Source: Desmodus rotundus
Taxonomy: Eukaryota > Chordata > Mammalia > Chiroptera > Phyllostomidae
Assembly (NCBI RefSeq): GCF_022682495.2
Contig: NC_071388.1
Span: 174,931,622 to 174,995,621 of the forward strand
DNA: 64,000 nucleotides
Direction of reading: 5' to 3'
Under the pieces are notes generated by a model. That model saw only the letters and a program-made list of their open reading frames with translations. It had not been told where the DNA came from and did not search any database. A program made the translations under genes and the position numbers. Shown here in pieces: positions 1-13,802 of the stretch; position 1 is the first letter of the stretch; every line of letters starts with the position of its first letter.

Positions 1-2967
1 TTTCATGTGCATTTGCATAATATCTAGGACCCAAATATTATATCTAGGAGCTAATATGAGAATGTATTGTAGTTTGTAAATTTTAAGCATTATACAAGTG
101 TTAGTTATCACGTGTTTGTTACCTGCAGATTGAAAACATGAATTCTCTTAGAAATGATGAACTTAATCTGGGATATGGAGATAACTCTGGTGAATGTATT
201 ACTTCTCTGTGGACCAAATGCCTTGTGGTTTGAAGATCATATATATTTTACAACATTGAAGATACCACCCTTATTTTTCTTACTCTAAAGCTATGAAGGA
301 GTGAGTGAGTGTACCTTAATTTGTATCGCAGAGATAGAGGATCCTTGCTGTTATTCAGGCAGAAATTCTGTCTGAAGGTTGACAAAGGATGAGAAAGCAA
401 TTAATAAATTCTCTGGAGCCTATTTAAACTTCTGTTATGAACCATAACACTCGTTAACTGTAAAAATAATCCATGGTCTGGAATACAAGAACTAATAGCA
501 TTTATTAGATATATACTTGGGATCTAGTGGGCTTCTGAAGAACAGACATATCTATAGACTGAAGGAATTTTTATTTATTAGAAGCCAACATTGATAAAAC
601 CTAGTGGGGTACTTCATATTCATAAACTTGTGCCTAAGAAAATGCAAAAAGACTCCAACCAACAAATTCCTTATCGATCAGATTTTAGCCTACTTATTAA
701 GGACAAGTCTATATGAAAGCCCTAAGAAAGTAAAAAACTAGTTACTGACAGTTCTCTGGTGGCCCACTAGATGCGTTCAATGTTTAAATCACTCACCTAC
801 ACTTAAAAATTAGGAGGTTTTGTATAAACACCTAGATCTTCACCTTCTTGTGAAAAATAAGATCTAGCATGTATTGCTATGAATTCACACAGAACAACTA
901 TTCAAGGACCTAATTTGTCCATTTAGACAAGGCATGAACTCTTTATTTCACCACAGACCTTACCAACACCTGTTACTCCTTTACTTTTTTTAAACACCTA
1001 TATTGTTCACTTATTTGCCTGATTTAGTTCTCTAATGTAATCCAGACCTGTTGTTTCTCTAACTTAAAGTTAGCAATAGACCTGGGCATTTGATAGCTGT
1101 TCAAATTCCACCCTGAAGGTGTGGTCTACAGCTCAGCATTATAGCAATTTTTTACACATCAGATAATATCTAGTGTATGTGGACTATTACATTCTCTTTG
1201 ATATTTTGTGTTTTTATTAAAGTGTGCAAAAGCAAAAAACAGCCTTCTATTTTTATAAACATATTTATGTATTTATTTATGCAAAACCATATGAGAAAAT
1301 TAAAGTCATCAGTGAGTAACTAAACTTTATTGCATTTGCTGAGGACTTCAATTGATGAGATTTGCCTAATTTACATACATTGCAAATTTGGTGTTCGTTT
1401 TTTAAAATATCATGGGTGGCTACACATTCATATAATAAATAGGCTTTAAACCTTGCATCAACTGAACTTCAAGAAAAATTAATTTTATTCACCATATCCT
1501 GATTTATTTCTTTCTGTAACTTAAGTATCCCCATGACAACCACAATTCTTTGCAAATTTCTGAGTAGTAGAAGCACCTTCTTGTACTATTGTCTGAATCT
1601 ATCAAGTGGTTTCTTAGAAGAATATAAGACCTATAGTCTCTTCTTAGTGATATTCTTTAATAGTTAACTTTAATTTAGAAAGAAAGGTCATACATGCATT
1701 GCAGATGTTTATTTCACTTGACTTTTTACTTCATAATGTCCTGTTTTCAGGTCGGTCTGTATTCTATTAAAATACTCATTAGCTATGTGTTTATATAAGC
1801 ACATATTAAAAATAAGTGTGCATGTATTATTGGATTATTTTGAAAACTCAGTTGATATCAAAACACTTAAAAGTTATAAATCTTGATTTATCTGTTAGGA
1901 AAAACATAGATTTGGGGGGTTTCTTTTCAAGCACACGAAGGAACACAAGGGACATTCTCAGTCACGAGGGCTTAGATTCCTTCCCAAACTGTCACCTCAT
2001 TTTCTGGTTTCATTGTTAAGTATAATTTGGGGAAATTTTCCCTTTTTTGCTGCATTTTAAGAAAGGTTAGTGTAAAATTATTTTTTTCCAATTGCCAAGG
2101 GCATGATACTGAAACATTGGTAAGTGGATTTATCAGACGTTTTAAAATTTTGAGACTATGCTTTTCATCTGTTCATCCCCATTTTGTCTTCTATTTTCTC
2201 TGAGTGCCCCATTCTCTTCGCTCAATAGTGCTGAGACAGAGACAGAAGCCACTGGTAGCTCTTTTAGCTTTCCTGTTTCTCCTCCAACAGTATTTTTACT
2301 GAATTGTTTTCCATGCTTTTTAAAACTTGATTGTGCCCTTTGTTTTGTACACAATCATGAAACTGGCTAAGTTAATATATTTGTGTTGTGTGTGTGTATA
2401 TTTCAAGGTTGAACCGGAAATACTTTGTTTTCATCGTATCCCAGAGAGAAAGTAAATGACAAGAAGTTAAATGACATGCAAATGTAGTAAGGATAGATGG
2501 AGAATTGTTTTGCTTTCATTGAGTTTTTTTCAGTTACCTTACTGAGAGAGAAAATAATGCCCCAAACGTGCCAATAAATAGGTGGTCTAACATACACAGT
2601 TTCACTATTAAATATCCTATTCATTTGTGAGATAATTTCTAATTTGACTTCATGGATGCCAGCTCTTCTGATGTAGTGATTATAGTAATTAAAGGCCAAA
2701 TGATGACTAATTTACAATTTGGGAGTTTTCTGGAATTTTCAAAAAATGCAAATTTGAGAGATGTTTAATGAATATTATTATGAGTTAACATACTTGAAAG
2801 AAATTGATATAATTTTCTGAAATGTTTTCTCTTTCTGAAGAGAAAATCACATAAACAATTTTGATAGAATAAAACTCATTTTCTTTGGATATAAAGTGTA
2901 TGTTATATAGTGCTAGTCATAGTACATAGAACATTAAATTATCTAACAATATTTAATGTTAATATTA
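1..2967. other. Intronic DNA, nothing recognised
   Basis: AT-rich sequence without a repeat, exon or RNA gene that I recognise on either strand. Confidence 0.6.
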
Positions 2968-3207
2968 ATGAGAAATTTGAAATTAAGAACAATCTGACAG
3001 TCACCAGAGGGTATGTGGGAGGGGATGATAGGGGGAAAGGGGAGAAGGGATTTCAGGAACAGGTATAAAGGACACATGGACATAACCAAGGTGGGGTGTA
3101 GAATCAGGGGAGGCAGGTGGGGATGGCTGGGGTCGGGGGGAGTGGTGTGGGGAAAATGCAGACAACTGTACTTGAACAACAATAAAATTTTAAAAAAGAA
3201 AAAGAAA
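2968..3207 (+). mobile_element. L1 3' end, 5'-truncated
   Basis: It starts within the L1 sequence ctgacagtcaccagagg, continues through a G-rich 3' UTR and ends aacaacaataaaa with an A-rich tail. Its G-rich segment matches the copy at 46590-46740 better than those at 27265 and 36147. No coding sequence remains. It is antisense to TMEFF2. Confidence 0.88.
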
Positions 3208-3651
3208 AAAGTTGACTATGTAGTTGAATTTTAAACCAATGTTTTTTATTACAAAAACATATTTATGTATCTATGCTACTGATTATGTATTCTATAAAAT
3301 ACCAAGTGGCATCTATTATCATTGTATATTAAAACATTTAAATATATATGCATTTCATTTTACTATAAAATGCTAGGCTGAAAAGAGAAAACAAAGAGGA
3401 GAATATATTAACACATAGTACCAATATTAAGATACTTTTAAAAAAGTATCTGTTTTTATATGATCTTGATATAGAATTTCTAAAAATGTGCATTATGCTC
3501 AGAATCAGAGTGATTCAATTAATAAAGCCTCAGCATTTTTAAAGCAGTATGTATATCATATGATAAAAAGAACAAAACACTCATCCTAACCTTTTGGGAA
3601 TGTCTTCTATATAATTGAAAAAAATATAAATTTCTGTATAAGGGAGAACAG

Positions 3652-3860
3652 AGTAGTGGCTAAGGTCAGAGATTCTAGACACAGTTTGCTCAAGTTCATA
3701 TCTTGACTTGGCCACTTACTGGATGTGCCTTTTTGGCAAAGTTACTTCACTTCTCTGTGTCTCAGTTCTCACCTGTACACTTTAGGGTTGTCACAATAAT
3801 TAATTTTTTTTAATCTACAGAACTTAGAATAGAGAGCAGAATATAGCAAGTATCATATAA
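3652..3860 (+). mobile_element. MIR SINE
   Basis: Core motifs cttggccacttactggatgt, ggcaaagttacttcacttct and ctgtgtctcag in the usual MIR order. Confidence 0.85.
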
Positions 3861-6800
3861 ATTGTTTTTACTATGTCAATGCGACACTTCGAGAAGCTGG
3901 AGTCCTTTTTAAGAGAGAAGAAATTGCAAAACAGCTTCTCAGTTGCTTGAGTCAATTGGTTAATTAAAAAGTCCGCACATCCAAACAGAAGCAGGTGAAT
4001 GAAACAAAGCGTGTTTACTTCTGCAGTTAGTAATCACGAGACATCTAAAAGAATGAGTTCATGAAAGCAAAAATATAAAAATAGACCATAGAGAATTTTA
4101 GCACAAATATAAACATCACATGCCAAAATAACCGAAATCATGCCATCATGCAAGGTGACATCCCTATATAGCAACTGTAAGAAAATTTTAAATCTTTATA
4201 GTCAGAAAAAATAGATTATTCTCAGAAAGACAGGCTACCAGCAAGTAAAAATATTGTGGAAAAATAACTAACAGAAACTTCAGGTTCGGTTTTTAAAAAG
4301 TTCCTCTAGCATATTTTTGATATTGGGCTAGATTATAACACAACAAGGGATGGGTGTAGAAGGAAAAAGGCATCTGAGAACTAGAAAAATTAATGGCCTA
4401 AAAAAGTATTTAAATTAATTTCCTACATTGACTTTCTTTAAGTGATAATTATGTTGGATTTGTAGAATCTGATGACAGCATTTTCCCTACAGCCTGATTT
4501 GCAAGCTTTTCTCCTGACTGCCTGCTTAGTCATCTGCTTAGTTATGTGGACTGCTACATTCTTGATTCATTGAGAGAATATGAATATCCTATTTTCTGAA
4601 TTTGTAAGCTTTATAAAGCCCCATAGCAACAGCCTGTAATTTGTGTGTGTCTGTATGTGTAAATTATTTTCCAATTGCACATTTTCTGGCAACTCCTTCA
4701 AATCTTAAAAGGAAATCTTCCTTATTCTGTGTTGAGTTTACTGGTAAGAATATTATTATCTTGACACTGCCTCTCAAGAGTATTGTTAGAAAATGCCACT
4801 TATGGTTAATGAGATGGACACAAAGAGTTACATTTGACAGAAGCATGAAACTCTGGCATCTATCTGCCCAACAGTGGGCTCTTTCATTCTCTGCAATGTA
4901 ACAATACTCTGCCGATACATTATTTGTGTGTAATTTCATGTGTTCAAGTTTTTGTCATTTTGCACTGTGTACAGTGTAAAACATCCGAAAAGTATAAAAC
5001 ACTGCTTATACTGCTTGTAATTACAGTGCGTAAATATTTTCTAATCTGGTGCATTGATTGGGGGGCGGGCAAGAGGGCTATAGTGTTTGTTTTAAGCAAC
5101 CCTTTTGTACTGCAGTTTCAATAGGCATTGAATTTAAAACCACTTTGATACATTTTTATTTAGCGGTTCCAATAGGAAAAGTCTCTATTTTTCATTATCT
5201 TTCTCCATTAGAGAAAAATACTTCATGTCCCTTTAAAAGTTTCGGCCCTTGTATTTATGACTGTGGTTGATGTCTTCAGTCCAGGTCATGTTCCAGCCAG
5301 TTTTTCCATTCAGGTTCTCATAACAATTTTGTGATTCTCTTTTAGCGTACAAAGTCTACGGTTTTTCTCTCAAATCAAGAATTACCCTCTTTCCCTTGAG
5401 TCCCCTTGCTTTGTCTGCCTCCTGCGCTGCTGCCTGCCCAGTGAACGGGATGCCAGTGGGGGAGAAAACGTTCATTGCCCAGAGAATGTCAGGCCACTTT
5501 TGAGACGTGGCAAACAAAGCTTGTACTGACTGGTGGAGTGTGTGGCAGTGTTACTGTGCCAGAAATCACCTGTCTGATGTTCTGGATATGCATTACCCTA
5601 TTGCAAGCTGAAATTTAAGGTACTTGTGTGAATGCTTTTGTGTGTAACTGGCTTTTCTAAACTGCTTTCCTTGTTATTTGAAAATGCAATTCTATTAGTC
5701 ATGTTGAGGGAAGAGGCTCTCCCACGCAGAACATGCACCTATGGGGCAGTACAGTAACAGACAGCATTTACACACTTTCGGTCTATTCCCTCAGGGCAGT
5801 GGCTTTTGTTACGTTTTGGAAGGTTGGTATCTTGTTTTTGTTTAGAGGTACAAGTAATAGCTGTCTTTTGACTTCACAAAGATCTCACCAGATGTAAAAG
5901 AAAATAGTGTGTTGTCTTCCAGGCTCAGCTGGAACATTTGCATTTTTATTTGTCGAAACAAATATAGTTGGTTTGGATTGGCCAGTAATGCAATGTGTGG
6001 AGTCTTTAAACCAAGAATAATTTTTAAAATTTAAAAAGTAAAAATTTAAGAGGTGACCCATTAACAAGTGACTGAGTTGGAGAGTGAGGGTAGGACTGTC
6101 CTGATTTGCCTCGAAGGAGGCACGATTAGGGTGTATAGGTGGCTGGGTAAGCAAAGTGTGACCTGTGGTTACTTCTTGCTCATTAGCAGCGTCCGTGCAC
6201 CTCATTATCTGCGTGTTTGTTTTCCCTGGGCAGTCCTGCCAGCGGGTGAATCCACCGGCTCCTCCGCGGTTTACAAGTACTTGCAGGTTTTCTTTTTCTT
6301 TCCTTTTTTTTTTTTAAAGAGATTTTAGACTACCTCTAGTTTAAAGTCCTATGAATGTACATGTGTGTTATTAAAATGGCTTTTTCTCAGTTAAAAAAAA
6401 GTCTTCCAAGAAACTGTTAGAAAATACTGGCTAGAGAAACTTGCATAAGAGTACCCAATAGCAAATTAAGGACTCGGTTATTTCCCCTGAACTATTTCCT
6501 TATTTACGGGCTAGTGAAAGCTAAGCATTGTTGGTGTAATTACAATAAAGAAAACATGAGCATTTCAGTTTTAATTTTCAAGACCTCATATGCAGTTTTT
6601 ATTTTTAACCAGAGTAACATTTTAGGAGGCATCATTAAGGAACTACGGGTATATAAAAAGATCGCAATTAGACTCCGCTTAGGGTTGCTGCTTTTTGGCA
6701 GACACCCTTCATGTTGAACATGGCCTCAAGACTTCCCGTTCCAGTGTTATTGGTGTCAGTAACCACAGAAACAAGCAGGAACTCTGGTAGACATATTAAA

Positions 6801-9143
6801 AATATAAATGGGCATCTAGTAGTTACAACAAAGTCTAAATTGCAGTGTGTATACATATATTACGATACACATTGCGGGCAGAAGGAGCAGACGGGAGTTT
6901 AAAAGGCTCATAATGACAAATATTGCACTTTAGTTATCTTCCCTCATGTTTTATTTTCCATGAACAATAAAGAAAATTAATATCCAATTGCACAATACCT
7001 TGATTCGATTGCAACTACTCTTCCAATCTCATTATCACTGACCCCAACCACTTGATGCGGGTCCAACAGACGCGTATTCCTCACTTGCTCCACCACAGCC
7101 AGTAGTTGTGGGATGGCTACGATTTTTCATGCAGTAAGCAATTTGCTTTTTCCTGCCTTACATCCTCCAGGTACAAATAAATAGATACAGTACTGTATTA
7201 ATGCCTGTTTTACAAAACTGGTTCAGTTGTGATATACATTTTTAATATTATAAACTGACAGCATTATGAAAAAAAATTCCACAATGAATAAACTCATAAA
7301 AATTCATTGGTAATGCCTGTTCCTCAATTAAGAAGAGTCTGCCTATCGAGCTTGGGAGAATTCCTTGTCATGAGCAGAAAGTTCCATCATGTTTCTCAAA
7401 ATCACTGCGGCTAATGCTTCTGTTTAGGTCGCACAGAGTTATCAGCTTGAGCTCGCTCTCAGTGACCTTTGTGCTCTTTTCCTCAGCAACAACAACAACA
7501 AAAGGCGGATTTTTAAGATTCGGTTACTCTTCCACTTGGAAAAGCAGCAATGTCATTGGTCCAAATGCAACTCATATTCTGAAGACAAGGTGCTAGATCT
7601 GAAAGGTTTCCTAGTTCCTGCTATCAAATAAGTATCACAGAAGGGGAAGACGAGGTTATCAGAAATTATAATCATATACTGGATTGACAATCCATGAATA
7701 AACTTGAGATTTCCGTTCCTCTGGGTCTCTGTTTCCTTGCCTTGTCCTTCTTCCCATACTTGACACGTTACAGAATCCCAACAATCAAAGAACAATCTGG
7801 AGAACCGAAGTTCCCCGCCTGTGATAGCCTTGTCTATGGAGAGCCGCGTGGTAGGTAAGTCCCTGACTCTCAGAAAAGCCTTTTAAACAGTTTACTCTTC
7901 ATTATTATTGAAGAGTGCTACTGTGAGTGATCTGAGGAAGTCCACATGGCCAAGGGACACATTATAAATTAGTTTTGTTCCAAGGTATTACAGAGTAAAA
8001 TTCTGGCGCAAAATTAATCTGGCCGGCAGGAGAGTGAGGACTACAAAGGCATCTGCTGGCTGCCTCTAGAACAAAAGCGCTGCCTTTGTCTAGACTTTAT
8101 TTATGATCCGTTTTTGGCATAACTAGTCATTACAGATGAAAGCCAAACTATGGCAGCCTTCTGTAACAGATTACCTCAAAAGAAGACAAATTCTAGAGTG
8201 GATGCTTTTGGAAAATTTTAAGCAAATGCATTTCTAGACTATCTTCTATGTCCAGGGGTCCCTAAGCCCCATAGCCTTTCCAGCTTTTTAGAATGACAAG
8301 TAAACCACAAAGAGAGAAGGAACAGAAGAATGTATTGTTTTTTTTTCCTATTTCCCGCGATCGCAACCCACCAATCACTCTGTGACTGCAATGTTCAGGC
8401 CCTTAATTCTGCCTTCAAATCCTGTTCATTGTCTAACAGGTTTTAGGGGATTGGGAGGTCCCATGGTTTCTGTGTAGGACCCGGGGAAGAAGAGAGCTGT
8501 GTCCCTCAGGATGACATTCAGCGAAAGCTTTGCCAAAAGCACTTGTTAGTCTGATGAGTGTATTCCGGCTTCACATCAACATTTTTTTTTTCTTCTTTGC
8601 AATTTAATTTGTTCAAAAAGCAAGCAGTGCTCTTCTGCTTCCAAAAATATGTATGAGTGGGTGTGTGTATACAAGGGCGAGAGAGACAAGCATAGTGAGG
8701 GGAGATGAAGGAAGAACTGGAAAAAAAGCTCAAATTAGGGTTGCTCTATCTTTCAAGCTTCATTTGGGCTCTTCTTTATTAGAGAGCTGTGCTTATTTAA
8801 GTCTATTCTGGGCGATTTTTAATATTTGAAGAAATGGAGCTTTGAACTAAGAAGATGAGGAGGAAATATTAAGAGGCATATTGAATCTAAAAACTGCGTT
8901 AGATATGAAGTTCAGAGTAAGAGCTTAGTTGGTGAAGTTCTTGCTACACTTGCATCATGCAATGGACTCAAAATTGGTGGTTATGGTGGTGATGGTAATG
9001 GTTACACTACCATCCTCTTAAGTACAGTAAATAACTGGTGAAATGTTGTAGTCACACATTGCAATGAGGGAAGGATATTATAATAAGTATATCTTATGTT
9101 TAATATTATATACTTGTATACAATTTTGGGGGGAAGGATTTGA
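3861..9143. other. Intronic DNA, nothing recognised
   Basis: Short frames only (under 110 codons) and no splice-framed match to TMEFF2. There are no clear repeats, so it may be single-copy sequence. Slightly GC-richer patches occur at 5.4-5.5 kb and 6.2 kb. Confidence 0.55.
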
Positions 9144-9183
9144 TCATTGGATCAAATGTTCATTTGATCATTTGATCCAATGA
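9144..9183. repeat. Perfect 15-bp inverted repeat with internal gatc copies
   Basis: TCATTGGATCAAATG (9144-9158) and CATTTGATCCAATGA (9169-9183) with a 10-bp loop that itself repeats catttgat. Confidence 0.95.
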
Positions 9184-9215
9184 GCAAAATATTACATAAC
9201 TTCATGGCTACTTTC

Positions 9216-9420
9216 CTTTAAAAAATTTTATTTATATTTAGGGAGAGGGGGAGGGAGGGAGAAAGAGAGGAAGAGAAACATCAGTATGTAGCTGCCTCTC
9301 ACATGCCCCCTATTGGGAAGGCGGCCCAAAATCCAGGCATGTGCCCTGACTGGGAATCGAACCAGTGACCCTTTGGCTAACAGGCCGCTACTCAATCCAC
9401 TGAGCCACACCAGCCAGGGC
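9216..9420 (-). mobile_element. Ves-type tRNA-derived SINE
   Basis: Read on the minus strand it starts GCCCTGGCTGGTGTGGCTCA and holds an RNA polymerase III B box (GGTTCGATTCC), then a pyrimidine-rich body (TCTCTTTCTCCCTCCC) and an A/T-rich tail at its left end. The flanks carry TCATGGCT at 9202-9209 and 9422-9429, a likely target-site duplication. This family is the main SINE of yangochiropteran bats and is the best evidence for the organism. Confidence 0.93.
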
Positions 9421-10439
9421 CTCATGGCTCATTTTCGACTAGAACTAATTAATATTTTGGTGCCTTCATTTAGTACAACTTCTACTTAGTGATGACTGGT
9501 CCAGACTGTCTATCATAGGACAATCTCGTTTAAATCTTTGGAGTCCAATTTCTTTTTTGTCATACACTATTTATAGCTGATATTTATATGGTGCATTTGT
9601 GATTTTTGAGATGTATCTTGTTCATCTATACATGGTTGAAAGATTAATTAAAAGTTGATTGGTGAGCAAATGAACAAACAACACTATCATTTTTATTTTT
9701 TAAAACTGCGGTTTTTTTCCCAATGGAAACTTAGTTAATGAGCTGTCTTTAAAATACATACAAACAAGAACAGTAACATGTAGGAATAGTTATTATTGAC
9801 AATAAGATGCAGGCATACATTGACCAAGATATATATGGAGTCACCTGGTGTCATCCGTGCTCCTGAAAATAGGGAGGGAAAACAGTGTGGGGAGTCTCAT
9901 TTGTCTTAATTAAGCTTTGACTTAGCATTTAGAAAAAACTCTCACTCACTGAGTCTGGTACCGTCCAGTTAAAGACTCTTAACAGTGTTTAACAAACTAG
10001 CCTAAGTAACGGAAACTAAAATCATCACTTGCAGGATGCTGTTGATGTAGCCCATTGTGCGTAATTATTCCACAGTGATACACTGAGTAGGTATGCCCAC
10101 CCTTGAACTGCATCCTGAGTTCTTTGCCCCACTCTCGGTTCTCATCTGATTGGGACCATTTGTCACACACTGCAGCCATGGAAAGTGCTCCCTGGGCACA
10201 CACTCCCTGTACAAGCAGTGGATATACCTTGCAATTGCCTTCTGCATTAGGTCCTATTATAACTTCCTAATGACCAAGTGCAGATGGGGGTACAAACATC
10301 CTTCAGCCTCTCCTTTGTCTTCAGGTACAAGTCCTGTCACTACTCCAGAGCCCTGGAGAAAAGGCTTGGTCTAGTACAAGTTCACATTTTCTTTCTAAAG
10401 TCCAGGATGAAGTGGTTCATACCACAATATTTTCTCTGA

Positions 10440-10553
10440 GTTTTTCTGCCCTGGAGATGACTTATTATCTGGGTTAGGAACACAGGCACCAGGAATTTTT
10501 TAAAAGTTCTCCAGATGATTCCAATGTCCAGCAACATTTGAAAACCACTGACC
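10440..10553 (+). mobile_element. MER5A-like DNA transposon fragment
   Basis: The 3' part of a MER5A-type hAT MITE: ccaggaattttttaaaagtt, ctccagatgattccaatg and the terminal gaaaaccactg are recognisable. Confidence 0.65.
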
Positions 10554-13173
10554 CAGGTAACATTTTAAGATTTCACCATGACTGTTGTGCGGAGAATTGT
10601 TTTGGGAACCCAAGCATTCTATTTTCACTCGTTAATTGTGAGATATCTGAAACCTGAGTTGAGGAGCAAATAGGCTGATTAAGAAACCACAGGGGAAAAA
10701 AGAGAAGGGTAAGGCCTTTTCTGGATGAAGAAAGAGATGAGAAGAGTTTGGGGGTAAATTTCAAAGATTGGTCCTCTAGGCGAGAGGTGTAAGCAGGAAC
10801 TAAAGATTCCATCGTTTTCATATAAACTTTTCTCTGACACTTGGAAATGCCACCCTTTAGGGACCATCAGGAGGACAAGGCCTCCTATTCTCCCCACATC
10901 TGCTGAGAGGCTCTGGTGTGAGTGTTTACACAGCCTGACCCTGGGGTAGCACAGACAGGTGGCAGACCAGAGGGCTGAAAGTGTACCCTAGCAGGCCTGC
11001 ATCTGGCTTCTTGCATCTGACCAAAGAGAGTTGGGTCCAAGAGGAGAACAAAACACCCCAGTAAATGTTCCTTGTTGCTTAAAGATAATTGTTCAGGAAT
11101 CTTGTGAGTCATGTCCTTAGGGGCTTCTAGAGTGGTTGGGAAAGACTTGTTCAGGGAGGAAGAAGGCTGGAGGTCCCATAATAGCAATTAGGGGGTGGTA
11201 ATCCAGAGAAACATGTGTTACCCGCAAAAGAATAATTCAGTCATGCATAATCAAGAACTGAGCGCTCTAGGACTGCTGCCAATTTTTATCTCATGCATAA
11301 CTCAGTAATCCATATTGTCTGGCCCAGGACAACACTGGGGTGACAGTGAGTGACTGTGGAGAACTGTCTTTTGTACTGTTAAATACTAAAGGCAAGGCTT
11401 GCATTAAGATAGGATATTGGGGCATAGGCTATCTTCATCTCCATATCTGTACCATTTTTTAAGGACTAAATAAGGCGCTAGCATCAGAGAATGCCCTCCA
11501 ACTTGTTTTAGAGGCACTAAGTTTATTTGGTACCATTGCTGTTGTAATTATTGCTAACCTCGTGGAAGGCAGTTAAGCAAGAGACCAAAACATCATATAA
11601 TACTATAAGATCATACAAAAAAATTCGATGCTGCTGTGGAAGCAACGAGTGGCCTCAGAGAGTAGAATCACTCTTCTCAACCTCCCAAAGTCTTATTTGG
11701 GGTTCTTATAGAAACTGCCAATGATAACATCTATGAAGGTAGTCAGTATGGGCCCTGAACAGGTAGATGGTCACTAAATATTTATTTAGTAGAAGTCAGA
11801 ATAGATTATAAATTAGTAAAAAAGAAAAGTATTCAATAAACTCAAAATCATTTGATCTTTTAATGATATCTAGTTTATTTAACTAATAATTGTATTTGTT
11901 TAATATGTACAAAAGAACTATGTTGAAATAATCTATGGACTACTAATATGAAATCATTGACAAAGGCTGAAAATTATTTTCTAAATATTCTTATAAGCAA
12001 AGACAACTACGTGAAATACAGTTGATCAAAACCTTATTTCAGTAAGTAATTAGTATACACAGTAAGAATGAATTGGTCATATGTAAGTTTCCTTAGAACT
12101 CTACAGTTTTGGAGTTTTATGCATTCAAGTTTTAATTTGATATTTAATTTGATATCTCACTTAAACTGCATGGCAACGTTAACTTTAAGAAATTACTTCA
12201 ATAGTCACCAGAGAGCCTACATTTAAATATTTGAATTGTTACTCTTAGCAACATTATGTCTAAGAATTAGTTTATTTCCTCCACAGATATATTACACCTT
12301 TATTAGAGAAATGCATTTTGCATATGAGAAGAAAGCTAATGACTAAACCAAATTATATTGTCATATAATTCTTAATGCTAACACATAAATAATTGGAATG
12401 CATTTTACATAGCATGATATACTTGAATAATGGTATTATTTTAGAAATGTCATAGATTTTCACAGAAGATTTTGCATCCAAGTCCCCAGTACATTTTCCC
12501 CGGTATACGTTCATTTCATATCTGCCAGCGTATTGAGGCATAGCCAGTTCTCCCAAACCTACTTGCTGAAGCATCATCACTTCCTGCAGACTCGCTGATG
12601 CAAGCCCATGGTCAGGTGCTGGCGTCAACTTTACCCTGACCATGGTAGACCGACAACTATTGAGCAGGCTGAGCATCATGCATTTCTCCTACTATGCGAC
12701 ATTCTAATTAGGCCATTTAAAATCGACATTTTGAAGACAGATCGTAACTCATGATGGCTAATATCTGTTGATTTACCATTCTCACATTTTCTGGGGGAGA
12801 AATCAACACCAGTGGTATGAAAAATGCATACTATAGACAGGGTACAGTGTTTATTCTCTGCTTTGAAAGATGCTGATCTGCCACAGATGCCGATGTACAT
12901 TCTAATGCTTGACACACTGTATGCTTGAACGGGGTGCAAATGCTGATGCTACTCAAATATACATGAGATGGTGGATGCCTACTCGGAACACACCAGAACT
13001 GCTGGCACGGGCTCAACCGGTAAATAAACATCAAGTAGCTGTTTCATTTTCAGATGCAATTTTATTAAACCAGCTTATGGTCTTTCATGGTGGTGGGAAG
13101 GGTGAATGTTTGTATCTTAAATTGGAAGGCAGAAGAAATTAAATGCAATGTTAATTCCATTAACCAAAGTTTT
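10554..13173. other. Intronic DNA, nothing recognised
   Basis: No exon, RNA gene or repeat family that I could name. Confidence 0.55.
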
Positions 13174-13406
13174 CTTTTTTAAATCGTCATCTGAGGACAC
13201 CCTTAGTGATTTTAGAGAGAGGGGAAGCGGGGAGAAAGAGAGAGAGAGAAACATCAATGTGAGAAACATCACCCGGTTGCCTTTTGCACATGCCCCGAAG
13301 AGGAATTGAACGCACAAACCAGACGTGTGCACTGACAGGTAATCGAACCACCGACCCTTCAGTCTGTGCCACGACACCCAGCCACCTGAACCACACCAGC
13401 TAGGGC
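13174..13406 (-). mobile_element. Ves-type SINE, diverged
   Basis: It has the same head (GCCCTAGCTGGTGTGG on the minus strand), a degraded B box and the GA-rich body on the plus strand. The motif gagaaacatca occurs twice in tandem (near 13247 and 13261), so this copy carries a small internal duplication. Flanks CCATTAACCAAAGTTTT and CCCATTCACTAGTTTTT may be a decayed target duplication. Confidence 0.88.
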
Positions 13407-13543
13407 CCATTCACTAGTTTTTGATGAAAGACTTGGTTACTTTTGAAAATGGGGAATATTTTCTGTGTGCTTCAAGTGGCTTTCTTGGGCTCCTTTAATT
13501 AGAGGATTCAAAATATGTGACTTGACTGCATTACATTTCGGTA

Positions 13544-13802
13544 CAGTGGAACCTCGGCTCTCGAACTTAATTTGTTCAGGAAAGCTGTTTCAGGAGCAAC
13601 TTGTTGGGAAACCAAATCTCCTCTGTTTGTCACCTGAGAGATGTGTGACTGATCACACAGGTAATCGTCATCAAAGGATTGTTGGGTAGAGAACTGAGAA
13701 CTGAAGCTTTGTTAAACAACTGAGGCATTTTTTCCTGAGAACAATTCAGTCAAGAACCGAGCTGTTCCAGAACCAAGACAGTTGAGAACCAAGGTTTGAC
13801 TC
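13544..13802. mobile_element. Mariner/Tc1-like MITE
   Basis: The left end CAGTGGAACCTCGGCTCTCG follows TA (13542-13543). The right end, inverted, reads GAGTCAAACCTTGGTTCTCA, giving diverged terminal inverted repeats about 24 bp long. The inside has repeated gagaac/agaaccaag motifs and no coding frame. Confidence 0.65.

Noticed and set aside
9350..9420. tRNA-like sequence with A and B boxes
   Set aside because: It is the head of a SINE, not a tRNA gene; the acceptor stem and anticodon arm are not kept.
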